Source: Gyromitra esculenta
Lineage: Eukaryota > Ascomycota > Pezizomycetes > Pezizales > Discinaceae
Direction: 5' to 3'
Length of the DNA: 64,000 nucleotides
Assembly: GCA_038503075.1 (NCBI GenBank)
Contig: JBCAML010000013.1
Span: 1,116,001-1,180,000 of the forward strand
Shown: piece by piece, positions 31,657-44,718 of the stretch
Position numbering within the stretch: the stretch's first letter is position 1
How the letters are laid out: each line of letters starts with the position of its first letter
Notes under the pieces: generated by a model
What the model saw: the letters and a program-made list of their open reading frames with translations, nothing else
Told to the model about the DNA's origin: nothing
The model's database searches: none
Position numbers and translations under genes: made by a program

Positions 31657-33353
31657 ATGACTATCCAAGTCGATTTAGAAACGAAGGTGGAGGTAGGAGT
31701 AGGGGTAGAGGGGAAAATGTTTAGAAATATCGGGCACGAATATACGTTTATTTTCATCGTCACTTCAGCGCAATTGATTACCGTGAGTTTCTCTTCCTCT
31801 AAAATAAATAAATAATTACTCATTAAACACCGCATAGCAAGCAAATTTAGGAAACACAGTTCTTCCCATATCTGACATCCCAAGGACTTAAACTACTCGA
31901 GGACGAAACCACGAACTAGAGTTGGTTCGTGGCCAGTTACTCGTGAGTACTCCCACCCTTCTGTATTTAATCTAACTAACGACAACAGACGCACCGTCGG
32001 AGCGTTCGTTTTGATAACCGGTCGTCTCAGCGACCTCTACGGTTTCAAGAACGTGTTCACGATCGGTTGGATCTGGTTCGCGATCTGGAGTTTAGCAGCC
32101 GGGTTCGCATCAAGCACCATCTCCTTCGACATCTCTCGCGCGCTTTCTGGGATTGGGCCATCAATACTGATGCTGAATGCTGCGGCCTTGTTAGCGAATG
32201 GCTGGGATAAACAATGGAAGAAGAACCTGGCATTCGCGATATTTGGAGCTATTGCGCCTGCGAGGTTCGTGATTGGGGCTGCTTCTGGGGCTGTAATTAC
32301 GGAGTGTGGTGGGACTTGAGAGTGGATTTATTGGAGTATGGCGATAGTTGCACTGATATTTGCGCTGGGTAGCTGACGGGTAGTTCCTAGCAAAGGAGGG
32401 ATGAACAAATATGGTTCTAGGAATATCGACTGCCTGGGAAGCTTCTCTAGGGTCGCTGGATTAGTGTTGATTTTCGTGTCGTCAAAGTGAGCACGCTTCC
32501 ACGAGGTCATGGCCTTGCTTTTGCATTCATCGATGTGAACTAACACTTGAATTAATCAGCGGAGGACCTACATTCGGATGGGGGTCACCAGCTTTCGGTG
32601 CCATGTTAGTCATCGGAATAATAACAATGGTCCTATTCCGCTATATAGAGATTCGAGTTGAACACCCGATCCTTCCAATGAGTATATTTAGTAACGCAGT
32701 GTTCACTGTTGTTGCCATTAGTCTTTGTCTGGGTTGGGTGGGCTTCGGAATGTTCCAATTTTGCGCCCCACACTTGTGTGTTCCCCTTCCCCTCAAAGTT
32801 CATGGAAAAGAGAAATAATGTCTGAAAATAATATAGCTTGATGGAGTTCCGCGGGTTTTCTCGATCCGAAACATCACTCCAATTCCTCCCCTGTGCAATT
32901 GTAGGCATCGCCGCAGCTTGTATAGCGGTATTCATGCTTCCCCGAGTCCCGGGTTACATCATATTCGGCATATCGATGTTATGCTTCTTTCTCGGTCAAC
33001 TCTTACTAGCTCTGAAACTTATTGACCAGATCTACTGGCGAATGTCATTTCCGACATTTGTGCTCATTTGCTTAGGGCCGGATTTGTCGTTCGTCTGTTC
33101 GTCTCTCATTGCATCAGACAAGCTATCCAGGGAGCAGCAAGGTGTGGCGGGAAGTTTTATCAATACGATCGTAAACTATTCGATCGTGTTGGGTCCGACA
33201 CTGGCGGGAAATTTGGAGGTTGCAGTTAATGATAACGGTAATGATCGATTGCAGGGGTTTAGAGCAGCTTGGTTCCTGGGTGCTGGCTTTGCTGCGGTGG
33301 GGATGGCTATGACTGCGATCTTTCATAAAGGGATGGCGAAGCGTCACAAGTAG
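31657..33353 (+). pseudogene. MFS transporter (DHA2-like drug/proton antiporter), decayed
   Basis: The gene structure survives: exon-like segments 31657-31782, 31851-31942, 31989-32486, 32560-32775 and 32837-33353, with GT...AG introns between them. The frame carries TAG at 31917-31919 within ...N-stop-SWFVASY, a frame change in the same segment (GNTVLPI is in another frame), TGA at 32317-32319 and TGA at 32374-32376. Recognisable parts are TVGAFVLITGRLSDLYGFKNVF (MFS motif A region), WIYWSMAIV, GWGSPAFGAMLVIG and a C-terminal 170-codon block with SREQQGVAGSFINTIVNYS and several membrane spans. It would have been an exporter or permease of about 14 spans. The 3' half has no defects, so loss may be recent. 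Confidence 0.82.
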
Positions 33354-33788
33354 ATAGGCAAGGGACGTATAGAGGTAAAAGGTATTTTTCTTGTTTAGCT
33401 AGTTATGGATTTAGATAGCATTACTATTAGATCTACAGACGGAGGCATAGCTACCACTTTATACTTTAGACGGACGTATAGTAGAGTACTGAGCTGGTAA
33501 GGTCCCTAAGAACAGGATCATGAACTACATCAATTCTTGTTTTTATTTTATTTGATAATGTCTACCACACACACGTAAACATGTAATTTACGAAGCAATT
33601 TCTCATAGCTGAATGTTAGTACATCTATATAGTCTCGGCGAGGGTTAGGGGTTCGTTTTATGGCGTTACAGCTGACTGGCAGGGGTTCGACATCCCACCT
33701 TTTTGGCCCCTCATTACTACCTATTGGCTCGCTACAGTACATCCATCTCCTCCTCCCTCATCCCCCCGCAACTGCACTGAAATCTATC
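33354..33788. other. Short spacer and promoter of the CCDC124-like gene
   Basis: AT-rich to about 33620, then C/T-rich before ATG 33789. A GGGTTCGACATCCC stretch at 33679 resembles a tRNA B box, but no tRNA can be folded around it. Confidence 0.5.
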
Positions 33789-34500
33789 ATGGCTCCCAAA
33801 AAACAAGTTGGCGAAAGCTCAAAGAAAGCGTCGGGGCAAGCCCGCAAGGCTGAGAAGGCAGCTGCTAAAGTTGGGGCCGAAGCTGCGAAGAGGTCTGCTG
33901 TAGAAGACGAGGAGTGGTCTAAAGGTCAAAAAGATAGCGGAAAGAAGTAAGTTGCTGTAAATAACCCAACCTGTGCATGCACTTCTTCCTCTTGTTTTCC
34001 CTAACCTATAAAACAGAGAAGCTGCGGAAGCAAAGAAACGTGAAGCCGCTGCCCGAAAAGCCGCTGCCGCCGCCGCTCTTGCGGAAGAAGAGGCTGCTTT
34101 CCCGTCAAAACCCAAGACCAAATCAAAGGCCCCGGAGAAACGATCTCGTGGAGTCGATGGTGCACTCGCTAGTCTCAATGCCACTGGGATCGATGATGCG
34201 CTCGATGCGCTGGCTCTGACTTCAGATGCTAGCAAGGGGAATGTGGACAGGCATCCTGAGAGAAGATTCAAGGCAGCCTATGCAGCCTATGAAGAACGAA
34301 GGTTGCCTGAGATGCGGGAGGAGCATAAGGGCCTTAGGCTTGGTCAAATGAAAGAGCTCATCAAAAAAGAGTTTGAGAAAAGTCCAGAAAACCCATTTAA
34401 CCAAACGGGTGTCGTCAGTTATGACGCAACAAGGGATGAGATTGAAGCCAAAAAGAAAGAAGAGAGGGAGAGAATCGAGACTAGGCTGGCTGGGGAGTAG
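33789..34500 (+). CDS. CCDC124/Oxs1-family coiled-coil protein
   Basis: Exons 33789-33946 and 34017-34500 encode 213 aa; the 70-nt intron has CTAACC upstream of the acceptor ACAG. The N-terminal half is Lys/Ala/Glu-rich coiled coil (KKASGQARKAEKAAAK, EAKKREAAARKAAAAAAL), which binds nucleic acid or ribosome in relatives. The C-terminal half carries the family signature: TGIDDALDALALT, DRHPERRFKAAYAAYEERRL, KEFEKSPENPFNQ. Human CCDC124 sits on idle 80S ribosomes, and its plant and yeast relatives are linked to stress responses; the same role here is inferred. The start is the first ATG (TATCATGGCTCC). No oddities. Confidence 0.9.
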
Positions 34501-35143
34501 GTTTTCAAGAAGAAGAGTGAGGAGTGTAAGTAGGATTGCAACGGCTCGGGATACTTTCGGGCGAATGGTATGAGTTTCGTGGGTTCTATTTCTAAATTGT
34601 ATGCTATAATTTGTGGTATTGAAATTGATTTTCCTAGTTTGCCAGGGTAGGGATTTCCGATGAAACCCTCAAATGGCTTCATAAACTACAGCTATTTCAT
34701 ACAGCGTTTCGTTTTTTCATAAACATTATCATGCAGTTCGCATTTAGCGCATACTGAGGGACAATGCGGGGCTACTCAATCAATGAAATGAAAAACCTTG
34801 TCTCCGATGTTTAACGTTCCGGAATCGGGGTTCCCAGAGTTATCTCCCCAGCTCAAGTGATCCGATCAAACAAACCACTTTATTCATCCGGAGGAATATA
34901 ATTCATATCCCCTGTGGCGTCAAGGAACGAGAGGTTTTAATTCTTGAAATGGTTTCGGATTTCCAATTTCTTTGTTCTCCAAATCTTAAACCCACCACCC
35001 TAACGTTCTTCGTCAAAGATACTAAAGCGAGCGGAGCATTAATATATTAAGCATCAAAAACCGCGAAGGAGCCGGTTGCAGAGATATTTCTCTGCTACCG
35101 AGTAGCTTTTCCTAACTGCGCCAGTATCTCACTATCATTAAGG
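34501..35143. other. Spacer with no gene seen
   Basis: The left part is the 3' flank of the CCDC124-like gene; 34680-35143 is AT-rich upstream DNA of the next gene. No repeat or RNA gene was recognised. Confidence 0.5.
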
Positions 35144-37212
35144 ATGGATCTAGCATCAAAAGCCTCACATCTCACCCCAATTAATATCGACGAAGCAAAC
35201 GCTAGTGATCCGGAATCACATAATGTTTTGGGGCCACTTTCACCCTCTGCGGCCCCGTTCACCCCTTATTCCGTTAGCAGATTCTCAGGTACATCAAGGA
35301 AGTCCTTTACAAGCGAAGATTTCAGAAGGGAGCCTGAAGAAGCAGAGAATATGGAGCTACAGAGTATAATCCCTGGTCAAATCACGATGGTCAGGGTGTT
35401 GTCAAAGCTAGCAGGTAAAACCGAATTGAGTAGATCAAAGAGGAAAACAAGAGCAGAAAGAGGGGGTATTCAAAATCCAGAGCATATTTCTCAGCCAAGC
35501 GAAAGCGGTGGAAGAACAGAAGGAGAAGATGTTGCGGAGATAGATGTTAACGGTGAGCGAGCGGAGATTGATTCTTCAAGTGTAATTAAACACTGATACC
35601 GATATTAATAGGGGAAGCGTATGTTTTACATGAGGATGGAATCTTCAGACCTTTAAACTTATGCATGTCGATAAAAACGCACTTCAAAGGCTATGCTCTG
35701 AGTGTAAACGGCATATTTAAACCTCTTGGGGGAAGCCCTGCTGCCATCGAGGCAGGTGTACTTTACAGAGTAACACCAACAAATAAGTTCACAAGCGCTG
35801 ACTGCGAGGAGCACACTTCCAGAGCTCTTCATAGAATCAAAAACGTGTCGCAGCTATTAATGCGTGGTACAAGTGGCCACGAAGAGTACATGTATGTATA
35901 CGACCCCCATTGGGGAGGGTTTGTCCGCACTGAGGAAACACGAAGATTCCCTCCAGAAACGCCAATGTTGAAGCCTGGAGACTTGAGGAACTCTGTTTAC
36001 ATACAAAATTCTGAAGGCTTGTTCGCTTCAGCAGAAGATGCTCTTCGCAAAGCAAATCGAGTTGAGGAGGTTACGAATAGGCAGAGCCTCCCACCACACA
36101 AACTCTTACCACACAAACTGCTTTCGAGATCATTGACTCTTCCTTCGGAGAAATACTTAAGTCCACGAAAACCTCCTAACCCAATCCCACAAGTCCCTCG
36201 GACCCCGGCAATGCTCACTAAACCAATTAATGAGAACAATTTACGTCTTGATAACCAAGAATCATGGTTGAACATTGACTTGCCACCGTTTCAACGGAGT
36301 CCTTCGGATCCCACCACTCCGAGCGACAAGCCCAAAGATGAGAGCTCGCATGTACTTTCCTCGGTACCTGAGATCCCGTCATATTTTGCCCCAGCTCCGG
36401 CCGACTTCTCGCCTGACGATATAATCTGCGAATCGCCATCCCTCAATGGGGTCACAGTCCCGTCTTCGCATATTTCACCTACGGCCCCCGGTTTCAATAA
36501 ACCGATCAGTCGTACCCCAGCGGCCGATGCCTCACAAGCAGCCGCTCTTTATATCCCCGCCCTTCAGCAGCTAGTTAATGAATGTGTCCTGGTTCTTTAT
36601 TTATGTGGAAGCCAAGCCTCCAGTCACCCAAAACTAGCTCGTATTGTAGTTCCCAGTAGGGTTTCCCCGGATTTTGATGATATGGATTTATTTCTCAAAA
36701 TGCAGGAGGAGTATCGAAAGCTTCAGGGATTTTGGCGACGGTGGTTGTCTCTGAGGGGCCTAAAGCATATCGATCTTATCGAGGTATGTTAGAGACTTTC
36801 TGCATCATTGGCCATGCGATTGAAGTTGCGGCGTTAACTAAATTAGTGCCACAAAAATAATAAACGCCAAACCTCCCTTCGAATCGATGATGGCGACTTC
36901 TCCCCAGATAATCTTTTAGAAAACTATCTTAAACCATTGAGAGTTGCTGGCGATCACCATTGGGTGGAATGGGTGCATCGGCTTAATTGCGAGGAGACTC
37001 GCTATGCTTTGGAGTTTATTGAGGGGTGGAGGACAGACAAGATTCTTTTTGTTGCACTCATTCCTATTTCCTTAAGTATCAGCGCTGCGATTCTGTGGCG
37101 TTTCTTTTACCCTCGACAGCAATTCCTAGTCGCATTTATTTTTGGCATCTTCGTAATGTTTTTAGGATGGTCAATCGTTGGTTTACTTGCAGTGCTGAGT
37201 TATATCACTTGA
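35144..37212 (+). CDS. Unrecognised protein with two C-terminal membrane spans
   Basis: Exons 35144-35552, 35612-36783 and 36847-37212 encode 648 aa (introns 59 and 63 nt). Residues 1-135 are polar and Ser/Glu-rich. A folded-looking region follows (VLHEDGIFRPLNLCMSI, HFKGYALSVNGIFKPLGG), then a long Pro/Ser-rich linker with the direct repeat KLLPHKLL. A helical segment (PALQQLVNECVLVLYLC; LKMQEEYRKLQGFWRRWLSL) leads to the C-terminus: HHWVEWVHRLNCEETRYALEF, one span (ILFVALIPISLSISAAILW), a short loop YPRQQ, and a second span ending at the stop. The pattern 'ALEFIEGW...two spans' resembles a lineage-specific fungal family I have seen without known function. Some resemble proteins expanded in Pezizomycetes, but I cannot confirm this. 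A membrane hairpin anchoring a cytoplasmic domain is the safest reading. Confidence 0.75.
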
Positions 37213-40200
37213 GATATATGAAGGGTTAGAATTTTATTGGGTTCTTTCTAAATACCTTACAGTCAAGATCATTAGCTCATTCATGACTATTTTCCAAATC
37301 TTTCTCCACGACACTTTGATTTTTCCTAGAGTGTCGGGATCTCCTCGACTCCATTCTTCAGGAAACCATCTTACCATTTCCCCACTCTCATTAAAACTTT
37401 CAGTTTCAGAAGTCTAGCCAGTAATAACGGTTGTAAAGAGTGATGTGGCCACAGTCGACGACGTGTAATAGGTAATACGATGATGTGTAACAATGATGAT
37501 GATCTCATTAAGAGGTTCCCTCCTCTTCGGCTCTATATACTATACACTAGCTTAAGGCTAGTTCAATGCTTTGTCATTCTCGTGATCTCTTATACTAAAG
37601 CCCCTTGCACAACGTCCTTGATGAGGGATTAGTGGCAGTGGCTCCACCAATAGCTGAATAGGGATCAAAGGTTAACTTCTGGTCATAGCTTACAAAGCAG
37701 GGCTATTCTCCGACGACTATCTTAACGAAGTACGTGTACTCAAGCTACTTCCATGTCTATATTTTTACTGATAGTGATCTTGCTAGATTATCGGGGCGAT
37801 CAGCACCACATATACCCATCAGAACGTGGAAAAGCGATTATAGCTCCGATAAACAGCGGGTTGTTACATCTGATGCTTGCGCTAGATCCTGGTGCATCCA
37901 AGGGTTTAGGGGAAGATACTGATCTAATGACAAAACAAATGTATAGGTTGGTTTTGCCGGAATCGTTCTTGACCAGCTAATATATCTTTTGGGTTCATAG
38001 TTGATAAATATTCGCGAAAAACAACAATGCTAGCTTCCAGCATCATTCTCGTCACATTCAGTATCCTAGCAATTCTTTCAAAAGAAGTCGGTCCACGCAT
38101 ACAAGGAATCGTAAGTCCTGGATATTTTGAGCATTAGAAATCATAGCGGCCGGTGAATTTTTTTTAGATTTCTACCTTGGCTGCCTATAGGCTTTTCTTG
38201 GGAATTGGGATTGGCGGCGGATGTCCCTCGAAATCTGTAGCATGTTCTAAGGCCTCGGCGGTCCAGAAAAAAAGAACACGGAACATGCGGTCTATTTTGT
38301 TTACGACAGTGAAACAGTGATTTAACAAACATTCATGGTTCGGCTACTAGCTTGTGACATTAAGCAAAATGTTTTCTTAAAATGCATAATTTCAACCAAG
38401 TGATGGTAATTTCGTGTCTTAGATTTTGCATTTTTAATTCGCAGTTAATTGTTTTCTGGGCTCAGGGGTAATATCAATGGTTTGACCTAGCAGCCTGGAG
38501 GAGCACGTGCGGGGCGTGCTACGTATATAGCCACCTGCGCCCAATCAGGCTGTGGGGTATTTCAAATTTTTCGCTGGATCGAACTTCCAGTCACAAGACA
38601 CGGTAAGCCACTGCAGCTGTGATACTGAGCACGGCCCAAATGAGCAAATAAATAAATAATAAAGTACCTGGCAGGTCATACAAAGTCACTCGTGAGAGCC
38701 AAGGACGCAGACCATAATTTACCAATTATAAGTCAGAAATTCAAACAAGCGTGTTTGGGAGGACCAAGCGGGAGTGGTCGACTTTGTTGATAATACCCCA
38801 AACGGTAAAGGAAAACTAAAGAGCGGCCCGTCTGGAATTATATATTGTAGAGGATCAACGTCATGATCATTACCTGCAGTGAAGCGTAAAAGTATTAGGC
38901 AGGGAGAGAAGTGGTAAGGATCAGACCACATGCTGGAGGATACCTGCTTCTCTGCTGGCCTAATGGGGTGGAACCAATGAGAATAGCATTAGCTGACAAG
39001 AGAATAGCATATCTTCAGTGATGCTGGGGCGACTCCTCCCACCAGTCCACCATCTGGTGATAGGCCTCAGAAGACCTTGCCCCGTTGCCCTGCAAGGAGT
39101 TGTATGTCCTGAATGATGAAAGGCCATATTCCACATACCCAGAGCGTTGATGTCCTTCAGCTTTGGACCTTTCATGGTACTAAGTGAAAAGCTCCTCAAT
39201 CACTGGCACTATAATAGCCACGGCTTCGCAGCGGCAGTCGACACAATACCCCCAAGGTCCTGATATTGGGCAAGAATCTTCTCACCCTTATTCTTTTGAG
39301 GTTGACAACCAGGTTTTACTGGCCAGACATCAGCAAAAATTTAACATTCCTCAGTGACCTATATGGTCTCTGTGGTCTCTGTGGTCTCTATGTAATCTCC
39401 ATGGCCTCCGCAGTGCACAGCATTTCTCTGTAACAGTTTGCGATAAATTTTCGCTTTCTCACCAAATAGGGTCTACAGAGGCCACAGAGGCAGCAACTAT
39501 TCCATATTTTTGCAAGGGCAGAATTTTGTTCTTGCTGATGGCGGCAAGAAGTACCAGTATTCTGATATCAGTACAAAGGCTTAGAATATACAAACATATC
39601 CTACGGTGAAATCTTGAGACATGAGGGTGGACGGAGAGTCTCTTCACCTTTCCCCTTCACCAGAACACTACCAACACCAAGTAACTGCTCACCATATTAT
39701 ACACCTATAAAACAACACAATTGGTGGGTTATATAACTCCTAAATAGACCACATCCTACTCTTTGCAATTGCTCGGCGCTACTACTTTGGCTATGTTTGG
39801 GTTGTTGGTAAGTCATATTTTGTGGCTCACTAGTGTACGGCACAGTAAAGCCACGAGCTGCGGCACCGGTGGCCGTGGGCTCGAATTCTCCTATTGATAG
39901 TATATCTGCATATAGAAGACTGGGGAGAGGCAAAAGGCCCCCTATTCTTTTCGCCTACAATTGTCCCTCAGCCACCAATCGATATCGCGTTAAGGGTGAC
40001 GACCCATGAATGTGCAAAGTAGATGCGAAGCATCCATCTTCCACACACACAATTATGGAAAAATCATTTCTAGTCCCACAGAGATTCCCCAATATTAGCT
40101 CTCCCCAGAAGGCCATGACGAGGCATTGGTTGGGCTAGATCAGCCACGATATCGATAATATCCCAACGGCTTAAATCCGACGAGACTGGTCGTTTTGTCT

Positions 40201-43200
40201 TCCTTTGTAAGTAATAAAGAGACACTCATAAAGCCATATACATGTAAACGAAATTTTTATAGCTCCTAAAGTGCTACAATACCAAGAGCTACCAAGTACT
40301 CTATTGCTGAAAAATCACCTTGAGTAGTTAGGTCTCAATTGATTAGAATACCTACTATTTGCAGCGCTTACGAAGAATCGAGGATCAATACCATATACAG
40401 AACAACAACAAGAGCTAGAATCCATCGTTTTGATGTAACATTAATCACGTAAGAGTACACAATATTTCTCAGCAACCCAATCGATCCGTCTCCGACCACC
40501 TTTATCTTCCATCGCAAATTACTGGTAATCGATACGTCGGCAACCCCGCGGCACAGAGTAACACGAAGAGAAAAAAAAAAATTACTGCAGGATAACCTAT
40601 GCAGCATGTAGCCGCTCGTGCTGCCGTGATCGACAAAGTAGAAGAAAAAAATATGAACACATAGTTCTACTGAATGCTTGAGGCTATCGAGCATGGAGTA
40701 ATATAGGGAATGATGATGATACTGTTCGTGCTTCAAAAGGTATACAGTCTAGGATGAATTCCATAAACTTAATGACAAATAGTGAACACAAGGCTTGGGT
40801 TTCGTTTCGTAAACGGATGTATATTGCATTCCTTCCTTTGAGATCTAGACGTCGGAGCTGAAGGTGGAATACAGACAAATCATAATACTGAGATCGAAAG
40901 GAAGGACGATACACAATCTAAAACTCTGCTATATATATCTTATCTAAGTGAGCTTGTTTCACCCTTAGGCTAATCCGATACCCAGATACATATACTCACG
41001 TCGATATTGCTAGCACCAGCTCGGCAGCTTCTACATTTGTGTTTCTTGAGGGCTATTGATACCTTATCTTTAGAGAAGAACTTCGATGTCCCTTCGTACC
41101 ACACCAGGTCTTCTGTACAACACTAGAGTAGGTTATAAATCCGTTTCGACCTATAGAGCATACCGCAAGAGGCAGCTATGTTAAATGTGCCAACTTTCAG
41201 CAACAGCACGCGCTATGCAGGCCAAGAGATTAGTTGAGGCCGTGAAGCAGTTGCCTATATCCGAATGTTAACCAGCATCTCTATAACTCCCAAGTCTCTC
41301 ACTTGGTAAAAAAAATCACCCACTCAATTGTTTCAACTAATTGTTTCAAGAAACGATTGACAGCATCAAACGAACGCTTCCTCAGCGCCTATATGTATCG
41401 TCACAGTTCATCTTTGGGGTGAGTTTTCCCGCTTTGATAATTTGGGTAGAGTATAATTATTACGGTTACCCATGCTCAGAATCCCCACCTCAACCTGGCT
41501 ATGTAGTCCTGGTACCACATCTCGCAAAATTTCGGGTGACGTGACACTGTAAAATATCCCGACTCCCCCAGCCCAAACAAACAAACAAAGAAATAACGCC
41601 AATTTTCGAGACCAAACGACCAGCCTCTATGCTCCATGGCTGCAACCCCTCCAGTTTCGCCGCGGAAACCCTCGGCTTATTGATTTCCGAATCCTCTTTT
41701 AAGTTTCCCACTGGAGGTTAAACCCCTCCCCCCTTCTCAGCCCAGCAAGACCCTAGTATATAGGCATATGAAGTATAACTCTCATTCAAGCTCCAAGGAA
41801 AAAAAGAAGAGGGATGCAAGAGTTGATCGTTATCTACTTTGATATACAATGCCAAATGAAACCGGAGAATAGAAGTTTAGGGGGCTGTAATAGATACTTG
41901 TGCACTTTATTTACTAAGATCTCCATTGATTAGAATAACCCCTAGTGAGTCAATCACAAAGTGTATTTTTCTCTCTTTCTAGAAACCCATATATCCTCGT
42001 AAAAGTTTCGTATTTGAATGTGAGGGTAGAACCAAATGCAATAAAGCCTGAAATGGCCATCCTCCAGGTCAGCATTAGCATCGCATGTACGTATGCATGG
42101 AATCACCATCCACGTCAGTAAACACTGTCATAAAATCCCCCCCCCTTTCAAGGGTGCAGCCAAAAAAAAAAAAAAAGGGCTGCCAGTCAATCCGCGGCAT
42201 CGGGGAGCGCGCCTCCATCGGACCGAGAACAGACAAGAGATGATGGGATAAGTAAGAGTAAGGCAGATGCTGCTTGTTAGCTTGCTGTCGTGAAACGTGT
42301 GTGGGGTTGGGTTCGACATTCCTATCTCATGGATACCTTTTTTCCATAGCGTCAATGATGGGTCGGTCAGTATTCGTAGCTACTTGCCCAATGGGTACAA
42401 AAAAAAAAGCGAGAGAGAGTTCTGAAACTATCGTTGAATGAGGATCATGGACAGAGCCTCTCCTTTCGGAGCAGGGTTGTGGGTAAAGCCACTGACAGGA
42501 CCTGGCGCAATACCACGATTTAGAGAGAACCCCGGGTCTTTGACCGGGAGCTGGGGTCAAAAAGGTCTGGGCCCGATTGATTCAGATGAAATGATATTCA
42601 TGCCAGGGCGGGCTAGGCATCAAGCATTTTCAGGAAAAACGGTTCCGAAAGCCGAGCATCCATCACCGTAACCTAAACGGTGTAGAGGCGCGTTTCGGCT
42701 GTGCTAGGGGCAACAACGTTAAGGCGCTGGGGATATCCTAGTGCTTATCCCATTGTTTTTGTTTCAATAGAGGGTAGTGGGGAGAGGGAAGGGGAGAGGG
42801 GGAGAAAGATAAGAAAAGAAAAGAAGGTACTTGAAGCACTCGATCTGAGAATAGCCGTATGATATATTGCTTTTTATCAAAAAGATGACATCCAAAAAGC
42901 CTCTCAATTCTTGAATTGAGTATTCCCACCACCTGGTTTGCCTTGTGCAGGTTTTGGGGGGAGGCATATTGCAGGGCAAATCAGGATTAAGAGTTTGCTG
43001 TGGGTTTGATGTTAGGGATCACAAACCAGGCTCAACTCATCGCTAGCGTAGATCTGTGAGGCTCTGCGGAAGGCTTCTTATCGTTCCTTCAAGGGTTTTT
43101 TTTCCCAGAGCCTTTGAGTAACGTTTCAAAGAGCGGTCGTTTTCAATTACTTATTATGGTGATGAGGCTTTTATCAGCTATCTCTTGCCAAGCTCCACGA

Positions 43201-44082
43201 TGAGGAGGGTTTCGACGCACGTCAGCGCATGAATTTATCAACTGGACACTAGGCACCTAAGTACCTAAGTACATCTGGGAGAGCGAGGGGGGAGTTGGTG
43301 ACACTGTGGCTTTTCGGGGAGGTACGCTAAGCGAGTATGGGATCCGTCCTGGGAGCGACAAGCACTCTCCACGGCCCGAGGGAGGCAGAGGAAGACGTTG
43401 CACCAGGCTCGCGTGGGGAAGGAGCGCGAATAGGTAGCGGTCTGCAAGTACATACCTACATGTACATGTGCTCTGCTCTACCCACATACGCCTGTAGCGT
43501 CAGAACGGGTCGGAAAAACCGTCGGCGATTTGATTTCGGCATACCGTGCCAGTCGAGCACAGCGATTCCCAAAATAGCTAGCCAGCGTGCGGTAGATGAA
43601 TGGCAACCCAGCTGCCATAGGCCGTTTACCGACTGCCGGTTTCATACCCTAGACTAGGCCGTGACCGTGACCGCGGAGTGCCCTGCTCTGCTGTGGAAAG
43701 AAGATTTCTCGGTTCGTCCGAAGAGGGACAGGGGGAGGACCAAAGGGGAGACCAAAGGGGAGGGACCCCGGATGGACGATGACGAGATGGATACTGGTAG
43801 ACAGTCTGTGCAGCGCAATGGGGGCCCTTGCAGTTCCACCACGACTTTCCACACCGACACATCCACATCGCACTATGCTCCCGTATTACCGTACCGTTGC
43901 GGGTGCTGCCATCAGTACGCACTCCGCTGGCACTGCTGATACTGGCACTGGTACTGGCAATGCTGCTGCCAGTACTACTGACTGTCCTTCTGTGATCATC
44001 GTCCATCTCCCCCTCTCGTGCATCCCGGGCTCTGCGAAACCCCTCACCCCCCCCATACATGGACGTGTAGCTATTCTGCCCT

Positions 44083-44109
44083 CCACCTCCACCTCCACCT
44101 CCACCTCCA
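44083..44109 (+). repeat. (CCACCT)n microsatellite
   Basis: Four and a half copies of CCACCT lie in a pyrimidine-rich stretch upstream of the next gene. Confidence 0.8.
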
Positions 44110-44526
44110 TCCACCCCCCCCCATATGTACCCACACTCACACAGAGTACATCCATACTACGTATCCACGCACACGCATCAATCTCTCCCTCCTCTCTCCC
44201 TCCCTCCCTCCAGCCCCTTACTGATGCTGCTTCCCCATTTCACCCATTTCGCTGGCTGCCACTCTATGCAGCTGTTCCAGCTCCTGCCGATGTTTTATGA
44301 TCTCGACTTGCATACACTTCACGCCTTATGCTTCCGTGGTATAGTTAGATGGTTATACTCATGCACATGCACACCCACATCCACATGGCGGAGCTGTTGG
44401 GATCCCTCCCTTTCTTTTTATCTACCCCGCCTTCCCTCTGATCTTCCCTCTTTTCCTACACATCCTTCCTCTCTTGCCCCTGGTATCTTTATTTCTTTGC
44501 CGTATCCCTCCCCTCACCCCCACCCC

Positions 44527-44549
44527 ATATATATATATATATATATATA
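44527..44549. repeat. (AT)n microsatellite
   Basis: There are about eleven and a half AT units, followed by ACATACACACACAC. Confidence 0.9.
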
Positions 44550-44718
44550 CATACACACACGCATTCAGCCGGCACTTTATTTTTATATTCTCATCATCAG
44601 ATGGATAGCTTTCTACTGTTCTAAATTGCTCCTTTTTGGGTGACCTCTCACTTGCTCTTCCCGCTTGGCCGGCTTATTTTCTCCATATACGTGCTTGTTC
44701 CCGCGGTGACGCTGTCAA

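Larger units (their letters stand above)
37213..44718. other. 7.5-kb gene-poor region
   Basis: No frame has convincing gene structure. There are only simple features: GGTCTCTGT repeats at 39365-39390, A runs at 40570-40580 and 42164-42177, a CACC tract around 44040-44110 and the AT microsatellite at 44527. Stretches such as 38960-39200 (minus) and 39697-39933 (minus) have 60-80 open codons and may be transposon relics, but no motif supports this. The right end from 43260 is GC-richer with C/T-rich plus strand and probably holds the promoter of the gene at 45168. Confidence 0.5.

Noticed and set aside
33600..33700. tRNA-like B box (GGGTTCGACATCCC)
   Set aside because: No A box, acceptor stem or cloverleaf could be formed around it; the same was true of GGGTTCGACATTCC at about 42308.
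37431..37608. Solo-LTR-like stretch with TG...CA ends and a TATA-like CTATATACTATAC
   Set aside because: No target duplication for any choice of ends and no second copy in the window.
38960..39200. 79-codon minus-strand ORF that could be a transposon relic
   Set aside because: I could not place it in any family, and length alone is not evidence.
44125..44643. 172-codon Pro/His-rich plus-strand ORF
   Set aside because: It is produced by C/T-rich and CACC/ATAT simple sequence; no conserved segment or splice context.
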